Shown piece by piece: positions 1-10,153 of a DNA stretch of 64,000 bases; position 1 is the first letter of the stretch, and the number at the start of each line of letters is the position of its first letter. The notes under the pieces are model-generated. The model was not told the origin of the DNA, did no database searches, and was given only the letters and a program-made list of their open reading frames with translations. Position numbers and translations under genes: made by a program. This DNA is from Flavimobilis rhizosphaerae (GTDB taxonomy: Bacteria; Actinomycetota; Actinomycetes; Actinomycetales; Cellulomonadaceae), in contig NZ_JACZDF010000003.1 in NCBI RefSeq assembly GCF_014852685.1, forward strand, positions 310,001 through 374,000, given 5' to 3'.

Positions 1-1609
1 GGGTGCGCTTGACGTAACCGCCGCGGGTGATGGTGACGACCATCTCCTCCTCGGCGATGAGGTCCTCGATCGAGACCTCGCCGTCGAACGGGAGGATCGT
101 CGTGCGACGCTCGTCGCCGTAGCGGCCGACGATCTCGTCGAGCTCGTCGCCGACGATCTGCCGCTGCCGGTCCTCGTTCGCGAGGATCGCGTTGTAGTCA
201 GCGATGCGCGCCATGAGCTCGGCGTGCTCGTCGGCGATCTTCTGACGCTCCATCGCGGCGAGCGCGCGCAGCTGGAGGGCGAGGATCGCACGGGCCTGGA
301 TCTCGTCGACGTCGAGGAGGCGCATGAGGCCTTCACGGGCGTCGTCGACGGTCGCGGACGCGCGGATGAGCGCGATGACCTCGTCGAGCATGTCGAGGGC
401 CTTGAGGTAGCCCGTGAGGATGTGGGCGCGCTCCTCGGCCTCGCGGAGCATGAAGCGCGTCCGGCGGACAATGACGTCCATCTGGTGCGTCGTCCAGTGG
501 CGGATGAACGCGTCGAGCGACAGGGTGCGTGGCACGCCGTCGACGAGGGCGATCATGTTCGCGCCGAACGTGTCCTGGAGCTGCGTGTGCTTGTAGAGGT
601 TGTTGAGGACGACCTTCGCGACAGCGTCGCGCTTGAGGACGATGACGAGCCGCTGACCGGTGCGGCCCGAGGTCTCGTCACGCAGGTCGGCGATGCCGCC
701 GAGACGGCCTTCCTTGACGAGGTCGGCGATCTTCGCGGCGAGGTTGTCAGGGTTGACCTGGTACGGCAGCTCGGTGACGACGAGGCACGTGCGGCCCTGG
801 ATCTCCTCGACGTTGACGACGGCACGCATCGTGATCGAGCCGCGACCCGTGCGGTACATGTCCTCGATCCCGCGGCGGCCGAGCACCGCGGCGCCCGTCG
901 GGAAGTCCGGACCCTTGATCTCGCCGATGAGGGCGTCGAGGAGCTCCTCGCGACTCGCACCCGGGTGGGCAAGGTGCCACCGGACACCAGCGGCGACCTC
1001 GCGCATGTTGTGCGGCGGGATGTTCGTCGCCATGCCGACGGCGATGCCGGAGGAGCCGTTGACGAGGAGGTTGGGGAAGCGCGCCGGCAGGACGACGGGC
1101 TCCTGGGTGCGACCGTCGTAGTTGTCCTGGAAGTCGACGGTCTCCTTGTCGATGTCCCGGACCATCTCCATGGCGAGCGGCGCCATGCGGCACTCGGTGT
1201 ACCGGGGTGCTGCGGCGGGGTCGTTGCCGGGGGAGCCGAAGTTCCCCTGCCCGGCGATGAGCGGGTAGCGCAGCGACCAGTCCTGCACGAGGCGCACCAT
1301 GGCGTCGTAGATCGCGGTGTCACCGTGCGGGTGGTACTTGCCCATGACGTCGCCGACGACGCGCGTGCACTTGGAGAACGCGCGGTCGGGACGGTAGCCG
1401 CCGTCGTACATCGCGTAGAGCACGCGTCGGTGGACGGGCTTGAGGCCGTCGCGGACGTCGGGCAGCGCGCGCGAGACGATGACGCTCATCGCGTAGTCGA
1501 GGAACGACTTCTGCATCTCCTGCTGGAGGTCGATCTGGTCGATCCGTCCGTGGTTGACGACGTCGTACGCGTCGCCGGTCGTCCCGTTCTCGGGGGTGTT
1601 CTCGCTCAC
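1..1609 (-). CDS. gyrA: DNA gyrase subunit A, N-terminal part (cut by window edge)
   Basis: The catalytic breakage-reunion subunit of DNA gyrase, which introduces negative supercoils with GyrB. About 536 codons are visible; the C-terminal beta-pinwheel domain lies outside the window. The quinolone-resistance region reads [13 protein letters not shown], with Thr at the E. coli Ser83 position and Asp at 87, a common natural state. The active-site tyrosine is in PRYTE. The GTG start at 1609 (VSENTPENG) is preceded by GAAGGAACG at a good distance. It lies 70 nt after gyrB on the same strand, so co-transcription is likely. Confidence 0.97.
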   Translation of the reverse strand, partial: MSENTPENGTTGDAYDVVNHGRIDQIDLQQEMQKSFLDYAMSVIVSRALPDVRDGLKPVHRRVLYAMYDGGYRPDRAFSKCTRVVGDVMGKYHPHGDTAIYDAMVRLVQDWSLRYPLIAGQGNFGSPGNDPAAAPRYTECRMAPLAMEMVRDIDKETVDFQDNYDGRTQEPVVLPARFPNLLVNGSSGIAVGMATNIPPHNMREVAAGVRWHLAHPGASREELLDALIGEIKGPDFPTGAAVLGRRGIEDMYRTGRGSITMRAVVNVEEIQGRTCLVVTELPYQVNPDNLAAKIADLVKEGRLGGIADLRDETSGRTGQRLVIVLKRDAVAKVVLNNLYKHTQLQDTFGANMIALVDGVPRTLSLDAFIRHWTTHQMDVIVRRTRFMLREAEERAHILTGYLKALDMLDEVIALIRASATVDDAREGLMRLLDVDEIQARAILALQLRALAAMERQKIADEHAELMARIADYNAILANEDRQRQIVGDELDEIVGRYGDERRTTILPFDGEVSIEDLIAEEEMVVTITRGGYVKRT

Positions 1610-1679
1610 CGTCTCGTTCCTTCGCTCGGCGCTGGGCCGGGTCGTGCGTGGGGTTCCTGTCGCTGGGGCCGGGCGGCCG

Positions 1680-3707
1680 TCAGATGTCGAGGAACCTCAC
1701 GTCCTTGGCGTTGCGCTGGATGAAGGAGCGTCGCTGCTCGACGTCCTCTCCCATGAGCACTGAGAAGACCTCGTCGGCCGTCGCCGCGTCGTCGAGGGTC
1801 ACCTGGAGCAGCGTGCGGTGCTCGGGGTCCATCGTCGTGTCCCAGAGCTCGGAGTAGTCCATCTCGCCGAGGCCCTTGTAGCGCTGGATGCCGTTGTCCT
1901 TGGGGATGCGCCGGCCGGCGGCGAGGCCGGCCGCGAGGGCCTGGTCGCGCTCGGCGTCGGAGTACACGTAGTCGTGGGGTGCGTTCGACCACTTGAGACG
2001 GTAGAGCGGCGGCTGCGCGAGGTAGACGTGGCCGTGCTCGATGAGCGGTCGCATGAAGCGGAACAGCAGCGTGAGCAGAAGCGTCGCGATGTGCTTGCCG
2101 TCGACGTCGGCGTCGGCCATGAGGACGATCTTGTGGTACCGGAGCTTGTCGATGTCGAAGTCTTCGGAGATGCCCGTGCCGAAGGCGGTGATGAGCCCCT
2201 GGACCTCGAGGTTGCTGAGCGCGCGGTCGAGGCGGGCCCGCTCGACGTTGAGGATCTTGCCTCGGATCGGCATGATCGCCTGGTTGTAGGGGTTGCGACC
2301 GCGGACGGCGGAGCCGCCGGCGGAGTCGCCCTCGACGATGAAGATCTCGGACTCTTCGGGCTTGTTGGACTGGCAGTCCTTGAGCTTGCCCGGCATCGAC
2401 GAGGTGCCGAGGAGGCTCTTGCGCGTCGCCTCGCGCGCCTTGCGCGCCGCGAGGCGCGCCTGAGCGGCCTGGACGGCCTTGCGGATGATGTCCTTGGCCT
2501 CGTTGGGGTGGGACTCGAGCCAGTCGCCGAGGCGGTCGTTGACGACGCTCTGGACGAAGGTCTTCGCCTCGGTGTTGCCGAGCTTCGTCTTCGTCTGGCC
2601 CTCGAACTGCGGCTCGCCGAGCTTCACCGAGACGACGGCGGTGAGCCCCTCGCGGACGTCGTCGCCCGTGAGGTTCTCGTCCTTGTCCTTGAGGAGACCC
2701 TTGGCGCGCGCGTAGCGGTTGACGAGGGACGTCATCGCCGCACGGAAGCCCTCCTCGTGGGTACCGCCCTCGGTCGTCGAGATCGTGTTCGCGTACGTGT
2801 GCACCGACTCGGAGTAGGCACCCGTCCACTGCATCGCGATCTCGAGAGAGATGCGACGGTCGGTGTCCTCCGCCTCGAAGTCGATGATCTCGGGGTGGAC
2901 GAGCTCGACCTTCTTCATCGAGTTGAGGTGACGGACGTAGTCCGTGAGGCCCTGGTCGTAGCGGTATGTGACGGTGCGGTGGCGCGGGGCCTCGGTGTCG
3001 GCGTCGCCCGCGAGCTCGTCCTCGTCGACCTCGACGGAACGCTCGTCCGTGAGCGTGATCTGCAGGCCCTTGTTGAGAAACGCCATCTGCTGGAAGCGCG
3101 AGCGGAGCGTCTCGTAGTCGAAGACGGTCGACTCGAAGATCGCGGGGTCGGCCCAGAACGTCTGCGTCGTCCCGGTCTCCTCGGTCGGTGCTCCCTGACG
3201 GAGCGTTCCGACCGGCTTGCCGCCGTCGGCGAAGGACTGGTTCCACGTGAAACCGTCGCGCTTGATCTCGGTCTCGACGCGTGTCGACAGCGCGTTGACG
3301 ACGGAGATGCCGACACCGTGGAGCCCGCCCGAGACGGCATACCCGCCGCCGCCGAACTTGCCGCCCGCGTGGAGGATCGTCATGACGACCTCGACCGTGG
3401 GGCGACCTTCGGTCGGGTGGAGCGCGACCGGGATGCCGCGGCCGTTGTCGACGACCTTGACGCCACCGTCGTCGAGGAGCGTGATCTCGATGTGGTCGCA
3501 GTAGCCGGCAAGCGCTTCGTCCACAGCGTTGTCCACAACCTCGTAGACGAGGTGGTGGAGTCCACGCTCACCCGTCGAGCCGATGTACATGCCGGGACGC
3601 TTGCGAACCGCCTCGAGGCCCTCGAGGACCGTGATCGAGGAGGCGTCGTAGCTGGGAGCGGAGGGCGTCGGGGATCCCGCGTCCGTGGTGCTCGGCTGGT
3701 CAGTCAC
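1680..3707 (-). CDS. gyrB: DNA gyrase subunit B
   Basis: The ATPase subunit of gyrase, 675 aa. The GHKL ATP-binding region shows [13 protein letters not shown] and [14 protein letters not shown]. The TOPRIM domain shows EGDSAGGSA and DADVDGKH. The GTG start ([11 protein letters not shown]) follows a purine-rich GAGGAG about 11 nt upstream, rather far for an optimal ribosome site. A one-mismatch copy of the 14-bp parS core lies at codons for FTWN (3239-3254). The gene has its own 328-nt upstream gap, so it probably has its own promoter separate from dnaN-recF-DUF721. Confidence 0.97.
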   Translation of the reverse strand: MTDQPSTTDAGSPTPSAPSYDASSITVLEGLEAVRKRPGMYIGSTGERGLHHLVYEVVDNAVDEALAGYCDHIEITLLDDGGVKVVDNGRGIPVALHPTEGRPTVEVVMTILHAGGKFGGGGYAVSGGLHGVGISVVNALSTRVETEIKRDGFTWNQSFADGGKPVGTLRQGAPTEETGTTQTFWADPAIFESTVFDYETLRSRFQQMAFLNKGLQITLTDERSVEVDEDELAGDADTEAPRHRTVTYRYDQGLTDYVRHLNSMKKVELVHPEIIDFEAEDTDRRISLEIAMQWTGAYSESVHTYANTISTTEGGTHEEGFRAAMTSLVNRYARAKGLLKDKDENLTGDDVREGLTAVVSVKLGEPQFEGQTKTKLGNTEAKTFVQSVVNDRLGDWLESHPNEAKDIIRKAVQAAQARLAARKAREATRKSLLGTSSMPGKLKDCQSNKPEESEIFIVEGDSAGGSAVRGRNPYNQAIMPIRGKILNVERARLDRALSNLEVQGLITAFGTGISEDFDIDKLRYHKIVLMADADVDGKHIATLLLTLLFRFMRPLIEHGHVYLAQPPLYRLKWSNAPHDYVYSDAERDQALAAGLAAGRRIPKDNGIQRYKGLGEMDYSELWDTTMDPEHRTLLQVTLDDAATADEVFSVLMGEDVEQRRSFIQRNAKDVRFLDI
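3239..3254. other. parS-like site inside gyrB
   Basis: The sequence GGTTCCACGTGAAACC matches the parS consensus TGTTTCACGTGAAACA at 13 of 16 positions and its 14-bp core at 13 of 14. The deviating base is the same as in the imperfect site at 13592. It sits in the conserved GFTWNQ codons of gyrB, so it may be a coding coincidence rather than a ParB-binding site. Confidence 0.35.
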
Positions 3708-3963
3708 TGGAAGAGGTGCTCCTCGGCTCGACGCTTGAAGTTCCGTGCTCTGCGGCGCCGCGTGCGTGCTCCGACCGAGGTCGGAGCATCGTCGCGACCG
3801 CGGGCCGTCAGACGGTCCGCAGCACTGTTCGCCCCAGACGAGGGGAGTCGAGCGAGCGCCGGTCGGGGGGCTCGTGACGCACCCGTCAGCGGGGTGCTGT
3901 CCCGGGCCCGGCCCAACCTGTCCAGTCTACCTGCGACGGGCGGAATATCGGGCCTCAAACCCG

Positions 3964-4031
3964 TTATCCACAGTGATTTTCACAGCCATGACACGTCTTC
4001 CACTGGTTCATGCACAGAGGCCTGTGGATAA
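3964..4031. promoter_or_regulatory. Pair of perfect consensus DnaA boxes between gyrB and DUF721
   Basis: TTATCCACA at 3964-3972 and its exact reverse complement TGTGGATAA at 4023-4031 face each other 50 bp apart. They lie in the 328-nt gene-free interval (3708-4035) upstream of gyrB. Both match the E. coli R1 consensus exactly, better than most boxes in oriC here. They could serve DnaA control of gyrB or be an auxiliary DnaA-binding locus. No terminator or small gene was seen in the rest of the interval. Confidence 0.6.
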
Positions 4032-4035
4032 CCAG

Positions 4036-4620
4036 TCAGCCCCAGGTGTCCCTGGGTCCACGACCCTTGACCCTCCGCGGTCCCCGACCGAAGGACCGCA
4101 CGGTCGGACCGACGATCTTTAGTTCCTCGACCACCCCCTGGCCAAGCTCCTGCGCGAGCCTCCCAAGCAGCGACGGGCGGAGGAACTCGAGCTGTGTCGC
4201 CCACGCGGTCGAACCGGCCTGGACGACGAGGACACCCGCGTCGAACGTCAGCGGAGTCGCATGCTCAGCGATCTCGTCGCCCACGACCTCCCGCCACCGA
4301 CCGATGACGCCACCGACCGAGACGTCCTTCGTCCAGCCTCGCTCCGCGAGCAGACGCCCGACAACATCGCCGAAGAGCTGCGGATCCCGGCCCCCGGGCC
4401 GCGGCCCGGACCGCTGCTCGGCGAGCGGCGACCGTGTCGTCACCCCCGGCCGCGCGCCCCGCTCGCGCGCCGCTGCGCGAGCCCGGTTGAAGGCTTCCTT
4501 GGCCACCTGCTGCGGCGACGGCAGCTCGACGAGGTCACGCACGTCGGGCGTTGGGTCGTCCGGATCTACCGCCGGCACACCTCGCGGCCGGGGGAGCTCG
4601 ACAGGCTCATCGGGCGACAC
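4036..4620 (-). CDS. DUF721 (DciA-like) family protein
   Basis: A 194-aa DUF721 protein encoded between recF and gyrB, its standard place in actinobacteria. The conserved core is in the C-terminal half ([20 protein letters not shown], then [20 protein letters not shown]). The first 80 residues are Pro/Arg-rich and variable. The family is related to DciA, which helps load the DnaB helicase; that role here is inference. The GTG start at 4620 overlaps the end of recF by 14 nt, so translation is probably coupled. In-frame codons further upstream lie inside recF and are unlikely to be used. Confidence 0.88.
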   Translation of the reverse strand: MSPDEPVELPRPRGVPAVDPDDPTPDVRDLVELPSPQQVAKEAFNRARAAARERGARPGVTTRSPLAEQRSGPRPGGRDPQLFGDVVGRLLAERGWTKDVSVGGVIGRWREVVGDEIAEHATPLTFDAGVLVVQAGSTAWATQLEFLRPSLLGRLAQELGQGVVEELKIVGPTVRSFGRGPRRVKGRGPRDTWG

Positions 4621-5824
4621 GGGTGACCTCGCCGCCGTGCACGTCGAAACGCACCCCGACGAGAGATTCCGGGACGTCACCCGGCACCGCCGCCGTGATG
4701 AGCACCTGACGCGCCGGCGCGACGAGATCCGCGAGCCGCTGCCTGCGCCGGACGTCGAGCTCCGCGAACACGTCGTCGAGCACGAGCACAGGCTCTCCGT
4801 CCTCGCGCGAGTCTGCGACCCAGAAATCGTCGTCGGAGTCCCCGACGCCCTCGGTGAGCAAGCTGTACGACGCGAGCCGGAGCGCGAGCGCGAACGACCA
4901 CGACTCACCGTGGCTCGCATAGCCCTTCGCAGGCAGGCCGCCGAGCGTGAGCACGAGATCGTCGCGGTGCGGACCGACGAGGCACACGCCCCGCTCGATC
5001 TCCTTGGGTCGAAGCCGTGACACCGCCTCGAGCAGCTGAGCCTCGATCTCGGCGACCGTCGGAAGGAAGTCGGTCTCCGGGAGGTCGAGCGCGGATGCGA
5101 GGCTCGAGCGGTAGGCGATCTCCGCCCGTCCCTGCCCCGCGCTCACACGGTCGTACGCGTCGTCGACGAAGGGCGCGAGACCGACGACGAGACGCTGCCG
5201 GACCGCGATGATCTCGGCGCCCAGCACCGCGAGCTTCGCGTCCCAGACGTCGAGCGTGCGCAGGTCCGGGGACCCTGCTGCGTCGTCGCCCGTGCTCCGA
5301 CCCCGACGTCGCGGGCCGCCGGCCGACTTGAGGAGCGCGGACCGCTGGCGCAGCACACGCTCGTAGTCCGCGAGCACGGACGCGAGGCGGGGGCTCACGA
5401 GGATCATGAGGTCGTCGAGAAACCGACGGCGGGCGTCCGGGTCACCCTTGACGAGCACGAGGTCCTCGGGCGCGAAGAGGACGGTGCGGAGGATGCCGAC
5501 GACGTCCCGGACGCGTGGGACGGGTGAGCGATTGAGGCGTGCCCTGTTGGCGCGACCGACGTTGATCTCGAGATCGATCGTCGAGGCTCGGTCTCCCCGG
5601 ACGACCCGGGTCCGGACGACCGCCCTCTGCGCGCCCGCGCGGACGAGAGCGGCGTCGTTCGCGACCCGGTGGGAGCCGAGGGTCGCGACGTAGCCGATCG
5701 CCTCGACGAGGTTCGTCTTGCCCTGACCGTTGGGACCGACGAACGCGTTGACGCCCGGTTCGAGCTCGAGGTCGACCTGCGTGTAGGAGCGAAAGTCCTG
5801 CAGCGAGAGGTGAGAGACGTGCAC
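4607..5824 (-). CDS. recF: DNA replication and repair protein RecF
   Basis: A 405-aa SMC-like ATPase that binds gapped DNA and helps load RecA with RecO and RecR. The Walker A motif GPNGQGKTN is at about residues 30-38. The Walker B/D-loop region is [19 protein letters not shown] near the C-terminus. It begins 14 nt after the dnaN stop and overlaps DUF721 by 14 nt, giving the conserved dnaN-recF-DUF721 block. No gnd gene lies between dnaN and recF, unlike some actinobacteria. Confidence 0.96.
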   Translation of the reverse strand: MHVSHLSLQDFRSYTQVDLELEPGVNAFVGPNGQGKTNLVEAIGYVATLGSHRVANDAALVRAGAQRAVVRTRVVRGDRASTIDLEINVGRANRARLNRSPVPRVRDVVGILRTVLFAPEDLVLVKGDPDARRRFLDDLMILVSPRLASVLADYERVLRQRSALLKSAGGPRRRGRSTGDDAAGSPDLRTLDVWDAKLAVLGAEIIAVRQRLVVGLAPFVDDAYDRVSAGQGRAEIAYRSSLASALDLPETDFLPTVAEIEAQLLEAVSRLRPKEIERGVCLVGPHRDDLVLTLGGLPAKGYASHGESWSFALALRLASYSLLTEGVGDSDDDFWVADSREDGEPVLVLDDVFAELDVRRRQRLADLVAPARQVLITAAVPGDVPESLVGVRFDVHGGEVTRVAR

Positions 5825-5838
5825 CCGGACCCCGGGTG

Positions 5839-6969
5839 TCAGCTCGCGAAGCGGATGGGCACGAGCAGGTAGCGGTAGTGCGTCTGCGACTCACCCTCGA
5901 GGGAGTCCTGCCCGGTGAACTCGACGGGCTTGTTGGGGTGCGTGAAGCTCAGCCGGACGAAGTCCGTGCCGAGAGCCCCCAGCCCGTCGAGCAGGAAGGT
6001 CGGGTTGAACGCGACCGAGATGTCCTCGCCGACGAGGAGCGCCTCGAGGGCTTCCGACGCCTGGGCGTCGTCGCCCTGCCCTGCGTTGAGGACGACCTGG
6101 CCGTCGGAGAAGGACAGCCGGATCGGGGTGTTGCGCTCGGCGACGAGCGAGACACGCTTGCTCGCCTCGATGAGTGCCGAGGTCGCCACGACCGCGTGGA
6201 TCGGGGTCTCGTCGGGAAAGAGCCGGCGGACGGGCGGGTAGTCACCGTCGGTGAGCTGTGACGTCGTGTGGCGTCCGCCTGCCTCGAACCCGATGAGGTC
6301 GACGCCTGCACCGGTCGAGAGCGCGACGGAGACGTCGCCCGACGAGCCGAGCGACTTGGCGACCTCGGAGAGCGTGCGGGCCCGGACGAGCGCGACCTCG
6401 GAGATGTCGGTCTGTGCCGGCCGCCACGGCAGCTCGCGGAGCGCGAGACGGTAGCGGTCAGTCGCCAGGAGGGTGATCGTCGAACCCTCGAGCTCGGCAC
6501 GCACTCCCGTGAGCAGCGGCAGGGTGTCGTCCTTGCTCGCCGCGACGGACACCTGGGCGACCGCCTCGGTGAGCTCGTCGCCTGAGATGACACCGACGAC
6601 CTGCGGCATCGTCGGGAGAGCAGGGTAGTCCTCGACGGGCATCGTGAGGAGCGAGAAGCGGCTCGAGCCGCACGTGACGTTGACCTTCGTGCCCTCGAGG
6701 ACGACGTCGACCGGCCGGTTGGGAAGCGCTCGTGAGATCTCGGCGAGAAGGCGTCCGGAGACGAGCACCTCGCCAGCCTCGGCGACCTCGGCGGGGATCT
6801 CGGAGCGGGCCGATACCTCGTAGTCGAAGGTGGACAGGCGGAGCACACCGAGGGGGTCGGCCTCGATCCGCACTCCGGCGAGGACGGGCGCCGGCGGACG
6901 TGCGGGCAGGGTCCGTGCCGCCCAGGTGACGGCCTCGGCCAGGACGTCGCGCTCGACGCGGAACTTCAT
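5839..6969 (-). CDS. dnaN: DNA polymerase III beta sliding clamp
   Basis: The 376-aa processivity clamp of the replicative polymerase. The N-terminus [20 protein letters not shown] is typical of actinobacterial DnaN. The ATG at 6969 has GAGGGAG about 9 nt upstream. The open frame extends 40 codons further, but that stretch shows no clamp homology and lies in the oriC leader. The C-terminus ends [12 protein letters not shown]. It is first in the leftward dnaN-recF-DUF721 block. Confidence 0.97.
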   Translation of the reverse strand: MKFRVERDVLAEAVTWAARTLPARPPAPVLAGVRIEADPLGVLRLSTFDYEVSARSEIPAEVAEAGEVLVSGRLLAEISRALPNRPVDVVLEGTKVNVTCGSSRFSLLTMPVEDYPALPTMPQVVGVISGDELTEAVAQVSVAASKDDTLPLLTGVRAELEGSTITLLATDRYRLALRELPWRPAQTDISEVALVRARTLSEVAKSLGSSGDVSVALSTGAGVDLIGFEAGGRHTTSQLTDGDYPPVRRLFPDETPIHAVVATSALIEASKRVSLVAERNTPIRLSFSDGQVVLNAGQGDDAQASEALEALLVGEDISVAFNPTFLLDGLGALGTDFVRLSFTHPNKPVEFTGQDSLEGESQTHYRYLLVPIRFAS

Positions 6970-7427
6970 CTGCTCGCACTCCCTCTCGGTTCGGCACCCG
7001 TGAGCTCGCACCGAGACACAGGTCGGGATGAACACTACGCGACCTCGAGGGCCGGGGTCATCTCTGAGCAGGTGGTCCGGGAGTGCCACCGTTGTCGTGC
7101 TGCCGGTGTCGGGCCGTGAGGCTCATGAAGGTGATGTGGATTCCCTCATGAGAGAACTGTCATCGTCGTCGTAGGGTTTGTGGATCCTGGGGAAAGCACA
7201 TGTTCTTGCAGGTCGGCCATCGAAAGTTGTGATTCGACGTGCTCGTGGACGACATGTGGACAACTGTGTGTCGTTGTGGACGAAGGGATGGTGCCCAGGG
7301 ACTGTCCCCTGTTCTGCACCGACGTGTCCACAGATCCATGGGTGTCGTCCACCGTTGTCCACAGGTCTGTGCACAGGTGTGGAAAGACATCCCACGTGAC
7401 TCTCGATGCCGTGTCGAGAGTTGGGCC
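6970..7427. other. Replication origin oriC (dnaN-dnaA intergenic region)
   Basis: A 458-bp gene-free interval between dnaN and dnaA, the usual actinobacterial oriC position. DnaA-box-like 9-mers occur in two opposing blocks. In TGTGGA orientation: 7135-7143, 7179-7187, 7244-7252, 7255-7263 (TGTGGACAA, exact) and 7275-7283. In TTGTCCACA orientation: 7324-7332 and 7355-7363 (exact), with a degenerate one at 7345-7353. A TGTGGAAAG follows at 7378-7386. The 7085-7240 stretch is relatively AT-rich for this genome and could hold the unwinding element. The dnaN promoter must also lie here. Confidence 0.9.
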
Positions 7428-8870
7428 CTAGGACCTGTGCTCGTGCTTGATGCGGCTCGTCAGCTCTGTCACCTGGTTGTAGATCGAGCGCCGCTCGGCC
7501 ATCTGCGCACCGATCTTCCGGTTCGCATGCATGACCGTCGTGTGGTCACGTCCTCCGAACTCCTGACCGATCTTCGGCAACGAGAGGTCCGTGAGCTCTC
7601 GGCACAGATACATGGCGATCTGTCGGGCCGTGACGAGGACCCGCGACCGCGAGTTGCCGCAGAGATCGTCGATCGAGAGGCCGAAGTACGCCGCGGTCTG
7701 GGCGATGATGCTTCCCGCGGTGATCTGCGAGGCGTCCTCGTCGGTGATGAGGTCCTTGAGGACGATCTCCGCGAGCCCGATGTCGACCTGCTGCCGGTTG
7801 AGGTTCGCGAACGCCGTGACACGGATGAGTGCGCCCTCGAGCTCACGGATGTTCGTCGAGATCTTCGACGCGATGTACTCGAGGACGTCGTCCGGGGCTG
7901 CGAGCCGTTCGCCGGCAGCCTTCTTGCGGAGGATCGCGATGCGGGTCTCGAGGTCCGGCGGCTGAACGTCCGTGATGAGGCCCCACTCGAACCTGGACCG
8001 CAGGCGGTCCTCGAAGCCGTTAAGCTGCTTCGGCGGGACGTCCGAGGTGATGACGACCTGCTTGTTCGCGTTGTGCAAGGTGTTGAACGTGTGGAAGAAC
8101 TCCTCCATCGTCTGTTCCTTGCCCTGCAGGAACTGGATGTCGTCGATGAGGAGGACGTCGACCTCGCGGTAGCGGCGCTGGAACGCGCCGGCACGGCCTT
8201 CACCGATCGAGTTGATGAAGTCGTTCGTGAACTCCTCGGAGTTGACGTACCGCACGCGCACGCCGGGGTAGAGGCTCTTCGCGTAGTGACCGATCGCGTG
8301 GAGCAGGTGCGTCTTCCCGAGGCCGGACCCGCCGTAGATGAAGAGGGGGTTGTACGCCTTTGCCGGCGCCTCTGCGACGGCGACCGCCGCCGCGTGGGCG
8401 AAGCGGTTGGAGGCGCCGATGACGAACGTCTCGAAGACGTAGTGAGCGTTGAGACTCGTCGGTTCGAACGCCTGGGGTGAGGAGCTCGCTCCCGAGGGGT
8501 TGAACACCTCGGAGTGCGAGATCCGCTGGGGCGGCGTCGCCGGGGCCTCGACCGGCTCGTCCACCGAGGGACGTGTGAGGGCCTGCTCGGTCTGCTCGTC
8601 GGCGAGCGAGGCATCGACGGTGATGACGAAGCGCGCGTCGCGCCCGAGGGCGTGCGTGAGCGCGTCGGTGAGCTCCGAGCGGACCCTGTTCTCGAGGTAC
8701 TCCCGGGTCCACTCGTTGGCGACGGCGACGATGATCGTGCCCTCGGCGATGGCGAGGGGGGCGCCGAGCTTGATGAAGGCGATCTGCCGCGGGGTCATGT
8801 CGGGGCTCGCCTCGAGCTCCGTGATCGCCCTGGACCAGACCTCGGTGACGTCGACGTCTGCTGCAGACAT
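7428..8870 (-). CDS. dnaA: Chromosomal replication initiator DnaA
   Basis: A 480-aa AAA+ initiator that binds oriC and opens the duplex. Domain I occupies about the first 80 residues and is followed by a Pro-rich linker. The Walker A motif is [10 protein letters not shown] and Walker B is LLIDDIQF. The C-terminal DNA-binding signature is [11 protein letters not shown]. The ATG at 8870 has AAGGAG five nt upstream. DnaA boxes in its leader (8919-8939) suggest autoregulation. Confidence 0.98.
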   Translation of the reverse strand: MSAADVDVTEVWSRAITELEASPDMTPRQIAFIKLGAPLAIAEGTIIVAVANEWTREYLENRVRSELTDALTHALGRDARFVITVDASLADEQTEQALTRPSVDEPVEAPATPPQRISHSEVFNPSGASSSPQAFEPTSLNAHYVFETFVIGASNRFAHAAAVAVAEAPAKAYNPLFIYGGSGLGKTHLLHAIGHYAKSLYPGVRVRYVNSEEFTNDFINSIGEGRAGAFQRRYREVDVLLIDDIQFLQGKEQTMEEFFHTFNTLHNANKQVVITSDVPPKQLNGFEDRLRSRFEWGLITDVQPPDLETRIAILRKKAAGERLAAPDDVLEYIASKISTNIRELEGALIRVTAFANLNRQQVDIGLAEIVLKDLITDEDASQITAGSIIAQTAAYFGLSIDDLCGNSRSRVLVTARQIAMYLCRELTDLSLPKIGQEFGGRDHTTVMHANRKIGAQMAERRSIYNQVTELTSRIKHEHRS

Positions 8871-8918
8871 CGTTCTCCTTCGCTCGGGGGACGGACGGCG
8901 AGCGTCGCACGCCCGTCG

Positions 8919-8939
8919 ATGTCCACATAGTTTTCCACA
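8919..8939. promoter_or_regulatory. DnaA boxes in the dnaA leader
   Basis: ATGTCCACA (8919-8927) and TTTTCCACA (8931-8939) each differ by one or two bases from TTGTCCACA and are 3 bp apart, 49-69 nt upstream of the dnaA start. A further TCGTCCACA lies at 9104-9112. They are well placed for DnaA to repress or modulate its own promoter. That regulation is inferred from other bacteria. Confidence 0.6.
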
Positions 8940-9153
8940 GGTTGTGCACGGCGTCGTCCGTCGTCGTCCCTCGGTCCCAGGAACTGTCCGTGGGCACCAT
9001 CAAGGCGTGACGTTCCGCGGCAGCCGCCATCTCACCCGTGACGCGCCCTGCACTGCTGTGGCATGCTGAACGACAACGTTGTAACTTCCGGACGACATCG
9101 CCGTCGTCCACATCCTGTGATCTTCGCCCAGTCGAAGGTCACAGTGGTTCGGC

Positions 9154-9183
9154 TTGACCGGGGACGGCCTCTCGGCATAGCGT
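9154..9183 (+). promoter_or_regulatory. Predicted promoter for rpmH-rnpA operon
   Basis: A -35-like TTGACC (9154-9159) and -10-like TAGCGT (9178-9183) are separated by 18 nt, about 100 nt upstream of rpmH. This resembles the housekeeping sigma consensus of actinobacteria. The rest of the 411-nt dnaA-rpmH interval shows only the DnaA boxes, a 10-bp palindrome ACAACGTTGT (9073-9082) and the leader hairpin. Confidence 0.55.
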
Positions 9184-9233
9184 CAGACAGCCGTTCGGCA
9201 CCTTCGTCGTGCCCGCGTGCCCTGATCCCCGGA

Positions 9234-9253
9234 CCCTGCCATCCCTGGCAGGG
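9234..9253 (+). other. Hairpin in the rpmH leader
   Basis: CCCTGCCA and TGGCAGGG form a perfect 8-bp stem around a 4-nt loop, 28 nt upstream of the rpmH start. There is no T-run, so it is more likely a leader structure or processing site than a terminator. Confidence 0.4.
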
Positions 9254-9281
9254 ACCCCATGTCAACGTTCTGGAGTTACTC

Positions 9282-9419
9282 GTGAGCAAGCGGACCTACC
9301 AGCCGAACAACCGGCGTCGTGCGAAGACCCATGGCTTCCGCGCCCGCATGGCCACCCGTGCCGGCCGCGCCATCCTCGCCGCCCGCCGTCGCAAGGGCCG
9401 CTCCGAGCTCTCCGCCTGA
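9282..9419 (+). CDS. rpmH: 50S ribosomal protein L34
   Basis: A 45-aa Arg/Lys-rich L34 beginning [19 protein letters not shown], the family hallmark. The GTG at 9282 gives the standard length; the in-frame extension upstream to 9063 has no L34 character. rnpA starts 3 nt after its stop, the conserved rpmH-rnpA pairing. Confidence 0.96.
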   Translation: MSKRTYQPNNRRRAKTHGFRARMATRAGRAILAARRRKGRSELSA

Positions 9420-9422
9420 CCG

Positions 9423-9782
9423 GTGCTTCCTGCGGCGCACCGCCTTCGGCGTTCCACCGATTTCGGTCGGACTGTACGCGAGGGTGTGCGCGCCGGACGA
9501 TCGACCATGGTCGTCCACCACCTCGCCCCTGGCGACGGTGATGGACCGGCCATGGTCGGTTTTGTCGTTTCCAAGGCTGTGGGCAACGCCGTGACACGCA
9601 ACCTCGTCAAGCGCCGGATGCGAGCCCTCATGGCCCAGCAGACGGAGCAGCTCCCCGAGGGAACCGTGACCGTCGTGCGAGCCCTGCCCGCGTCCGCCCG
9701 CAGCACGTACACGGTGCTGGAGCGGGACCTTCATCGCTGTCTATCGCGGCTGGCTCTGCAAGGGCCGGAGACACAGCCATGA
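9423..9782 (+). CDS. rnpA: Ribonuclease P protein component
   Basis: The 119-aa protein subunit of RNase P, which assists the catalytic RNA in maturing tRNA 5' ends. It starts MLPAAHRLRRSTDFGRTVREG with GTG. The RNR-type signature is visible as NAVTRNLVKRRMRALM at about residues 57-72. Its end overlaps yidD by 4 nt (ATGA), implying translational coupling. Confidence 0.95.
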   Translation: MLPAAHRLRRSTDFGRTVREGVRAGRSTMVVHHLAPGDGDGPAMVGFVVSKAVGNAVTRNLVKRRMRALMAQQTEQLPEGTVTVVRALPASARSTYTVLERDLHRCLSRLALQGPETQP

Positions 9783-10153
9783 CGACAACCAGCGCCGCGG
9801 GGTCCGTCCGCACCGCCTGGCGATGGATCGTCAGGCTCCCGGCCAGACTGCTTCTCCTGCTGCTTCGTGGGTATCAGCTCGTCATCTCACCGATGACACC
9901 GCCGTCCTGCAGGTTCTACCCGAGCTGCTCCGAGTACGCTGTGCGCGCCGTGCGGATCCACGGGGTTCTCCGGGGCGGCCGACTCGCAGCGTGGCGGGTG
10001 CTGCGTTGCAATCCCTGGAACTACGGGGGCGTCGACGACGTTCCTGGTGACGTGAGACGCCCTGCAGTGCAGGAGAACGAATCGCGCAAGCCCGAGGCTC
10101 CGGAGCACACGTGCTTCCGGACCGAAGACCCTGCCTGCATGGAGCTGTCCTGA
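9779..10153 (+). CDS. yidD: Membrane protein insertion efficiency factor YidD
   Basis: A 124-aa member of the YidD family, a small protein thought to assist YidC-dependent membrane insertion. The signature is clear: RGYQLVISPMTPPSCRFYPS, CSEYAVRAVRIHGVLRGG and RCNPWNYGG. An N-terminal Leu-rich amphipathic stretch (about residues 18-32) precedes it. It overlaps rnpA by 4 nt and shares 1 nt with yidC. Confidence 0.95.
   Translation: MTTTSAAGSVRTAWRWIVRLPARLLLLLLRGYQLVISPMTPPSCRFYPSCSEYAVRAVRIHGVLRGGRLAAWRVLRCNPWNYGGVDDVPGDVRRPAVQENESRKPEAPEHTCFRTEDPACMELS

Noticed and set aside
224-1723. Large plus-strand frame opposite gyrA
   Set aside because: Antisense shadow of gyrA with GC-driven Asp/Glu/Val/Arg composition; the same occurs opposite gyrB, nar and other genes.
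3680-3725. Hairpin possibly hiding the gyrB ribosome site
   Set aside because: Only a 6-bp stem with a wobble pair; too weak to claim regulation.
7345-7353. TCGTCCACC as a further DnaA box in oriC
   Set aside because: Two mismatches including the conserved last A; mentioned only as degenerate.
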